Shown here one piece after another: positions 62,252 through 64,000 of a stretch of DNA of 64,000 nt. The notes under the pieces are model-generated. The model was given only the letters and a program-made list of their open reading frames with translations. It was not told the origin of the DNA and made no database searches. The stretch covers positions 32,891 through 96,890 of the forward strand of contig CAWBVI010000010.1 of NCBI GenBank assembly GCA_963792205.1. Reading direction: 5' to 3'. Numbering within the stretch: the stretch's first letter is position 1; each line of letters opens with the position of its first letter. Made by a program: the position numbers and the translations under genes. The DNA is from DATDAH01 sp963792205. GTDB taxonomy: Bacteria; Actinomycetota; Acidimicrobiia; Acidimicrobiales; DATDAH01.

Positions 62252-63486
62252 GCCTCGACCTCGGTCGCGGTCAAGAAGGACTTCCCGCTCCTCGCACCGC
62301 GAGGTCCACGGCAAGCCGCATCGTCTACCTCGACTCGGCCGCGTCGTCGCAGAAGCCGCGCGTCGTGCTCGACGCGATGGACGACCTACTACGAGACCAC
62401 CCACGCCAACGTGCACCGCGGCGTCTACGCCATCGCCGAGGAGGCCACCCGCCAGATGGAGGAGGCCCGGGCCAAGGTGGCCCGGTTCATCGGCGCCCCG
62501 CCTCCGAGCGGGTCGTGTTCACCAAGAACGTCACCGAGGCGATCAACCTGGTCGCCCGCACCTGGGGCACGGCCAACCTCGGGCCCGGCGACGCCGTGCG
62601 TGCTCACCGAGATGGAGCACCACGCCAACATCGTCCCGTGGCTCATGCTCGGCCGAGGAGACCGGCGTCGAGCTGCGCTGGCTCGCCGTCGACCGACGAC
62701 GGCCAGCTCGACCTCACCGACCTCGATCGCCTGCTCGACGGGGCCAAGCTCGTGGCCGTCACCGCCATGTCCAACGTGCTCGGCACCCTCACCCCGGTCC
62801 GGCGCATCGCCGACGCCGCCCACGCCGCCGGCGCCCTGGTCGCTCGTCGACGGCGCCCAGTTCGTCCCCCACCTGGCCACCGACGTGGCCGAGCTCGGCT
62901 GCGACTTCTTCGGCTTCACCGGCCACAAGATGTTCGGCCCGACCGGCATCGGCGTGCTCTGGGCCCGCGAGGAGCTGCTCGAGGCGATGCCCGCCGTTCC
63001 TCGGCGGCGGCGAGATGATCCGCGACGTCCGCCTCGACGGCTTGACCCCCAACGACCTCCCGTGGAAGTTCGAGGCCGGCACGCCGCCGATCGCCGAGGC
63101 CATCGGCCTCGGCGCGGCCATCGACTACCTCGACGGGCTCGGCATGGAGGCCGTGCGGGAGCACGAGGTCAGCCTCACCGCCTACGCCCTGCGCACGCTG
63201 ACCGAGCGCTTCGGCGACGACCTGCGCATCCACGGCCCGGCCGAGCCCGCGGCCCGCGGCGGCGTGGTCTCGTTCTCCCTCGGCGACCTCCACCCCCACG
63301 ACGTCTCCCAGGTCCTCGACGAGGACGGCGTCTGCGTCCGTGCCGGCCACCACTGCGCCAAGCCGCTGATGCGCCGGCTCGGCGTCGGCCACCGCCCGGG
63401 CCTCGTTCTACGTCTACAACGACACCGACGACGTCGACGCGCCTGGCCGACGCCCTGGCCCGACCGTCGAGTTCTTCGCCGGATAG
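62248..63486 (+). CDS. sufS: SufS cysteine desulfurase, many frameshifts
   Basis: About 410 residues. MSLDL begins at ATG 62248; corrected sequence gives IVYLDSAASSQKPRVVLDAM, THANVHRGVYAIAEEATRQM, VVFTKNVTEAINLVARTWGT, EMEHHANIVPWLML, FFGFTGHKMFGPTGIGVLWA with the PLP-binding Lys, PNDLPWKFEAGTPPIAEAIG and the loop Cys in VRAGHHCAKPLMRRLGV. It ends at TAG 63484-63486 (VEFFAG). At least eight single-base insertions and one or two deletions are needed. SufS takes sulfur from cysteine and passes it to SufU. Coupled to sufC upstream, 12 nt before sufU. Confidence 0.9.
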
Positions 63487-63498
63487 GTTCACCGCCCG

Positions 63499-63970
63499 AT
63501 GCCCGGCCTCGAAGACCTCTACCGCGAGATCATCCTCGACCACTACCGCCGCCCGCGGAACCGGGGCGAGCTGGAGCGCCCTCCGGCCCTCCGGGTCGAG
63601 GGCTTCAACCCGCTGTGCGGCGACGAGGTCGTGGTCTACCTCGACGTCGAGGACGGCGTGGTCAGCGACGTGCAGGATCGCCGGCCAGGGCTGCTCGATC
63701 AGCCAGTCCGTCGGCCTCGATGATGTCGGCGGCGGTCAAGGGCAAGACGGTCGACGAGGCCCGCGAGCTGATCCGGGCCTTCAAGGCCATGATGTCGATC
63801 CACGAGGCCGAGCTCGCCGGCGAGGACGGCGCCCCCGAGCCCGAGCCCCGACGCTCAAGCTCGGCGACCTCGAGGCGCTGCAGGGCGTCGTGAAGTTCCC
63901 GGTGCGCATCAAGTGCGCCACGCTCTCGTGGAACACCCTGACCCAGGGACTCGACGAAGCGACCAACTGA
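63499..63970 (+). CDS. sufU: SufU zinc-dependent sulfurtransferase scaffold, frameshifts
   Basis: About 156 residues from ATG 63499. MPGLEDLYREIILDHYRRPR is the standard start. Zinc ligands are in EGFNPLCGDEVVVYL (Cys, Asp), GQGCSIS near 63688 (Cys, after a frame change) and VRIKCATLSWNTL near 63912 (Cys). SAAVKGKTVDEARELIRAFK and the acidic linker lie between, with breaks near 63680, 63712 and 63850. SufU accepts the persulfide from SufS in Gram-positive and actinobacterial systems. After the TGA at 63970, 30 nt remain with no feature. Confidence 0.88.
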
Positions 63971-64000
63971 CGGCCTCGAGTCACGGCCTCTGCGGGTCCC

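Overview
The window is 64 kb of very GC-rich DNA (roughly 70 percent by eye) with GTG starts, ATGA/GTGA stop-start overlaps, a homodimeric AceE-type pyruvate dehydrogenase, a SufC-SufS-SufU iron-sulfur set, a TIGR03086-type mycothiol-linked protein and hydantoinase genes. Together these point to a high-GC actinobacterium; an Acidimicrobiia-type lineage is my best guess, but no rRNA or other decisive marker is present. I saw no convincing tRNA, rRNA, transposase, integrase or CRISPR array.

Layout. 1-8 kb: the end of a DUF4012 protein, then a TetR repressor divergent from a small catabolic operon (flavin/F420-type oxidoreductase, fumarylacetoacetate-hydrolase-family protein, extradiol ring-cleavage dioxygenase), then a head-to-head aldehyde dehydrogenase / gamma-glutamyl-ligase-type glutamine synthetase pair. 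8-14 kb: a glycosyltransferase, a secreted CAP-domain protein, LapA-like protein, a TIGR01777 epimerase, a HAD phosphatase, an SDR dehydrogenase and a secreted M28 peptidase. 14.1-15.4 kb: a DUF559-like nuclease gene bracketed by two pairs of 49-nt hairpin repeats, the most element-like structure in the window. 15.4-29.7 kb: hydantoinase/oxoprolinase HyuA-HyuB, a J-domain protein, an RNase H fused to a SLOG-like domain, aceE, a methyltransferase/TIGR03086 pair divergent from a TPR-LuxR regulator, an SGNH lipoprotein, a HhH-GPD repair protein and small conserved genes. 29.7-32.8 kb: a broken fibronectin-III secreted protein, a structured non-coding leader, two small unknown proteins and a cysteine-rich Tat-exported protein.

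32.8-61.3 kb is a cell-surface polysaccharide locus: a DegT aminotransferase, two paralogous multi-span membrane proteins near either end, GNAT, polysaccharide deacetylase, several GT4 glycosyltransferases, a carbamoyltransferase, an ABC exporter, an alpha-1,2-fucosyltransferase-like protein, at least seven methyltransferases, an inositol-phosphatase-family enzyme, a NeuB-type synthase fused to an N-terminal GxGPS domain, a NeuA-type cytidylyltransferase, a second GxGPS protein and an AsnB amidotransferase. NeuB, NeuA and DegT together suggest a nonulosonic (sialic-acid-like) sugar that is built, activated and added to an exported glycan. An acyl-CoA dehydrogenase with its own operator sits inside the locus. 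61.5-64 kb: sufC-sufS-sufU.

Quality warning: many genes are broken by single-base insertions or deletions, dense at 39.4-49.8 kb and 61.6-63.9 kb. Because housekeeping genes (aceE, sufC, sufS, sufU) are hit while their catalytic motifs stay intact on both sides of each break, I read these as sequence errors rather than real pseudogenes, and I give the span of the reconstructed gene.
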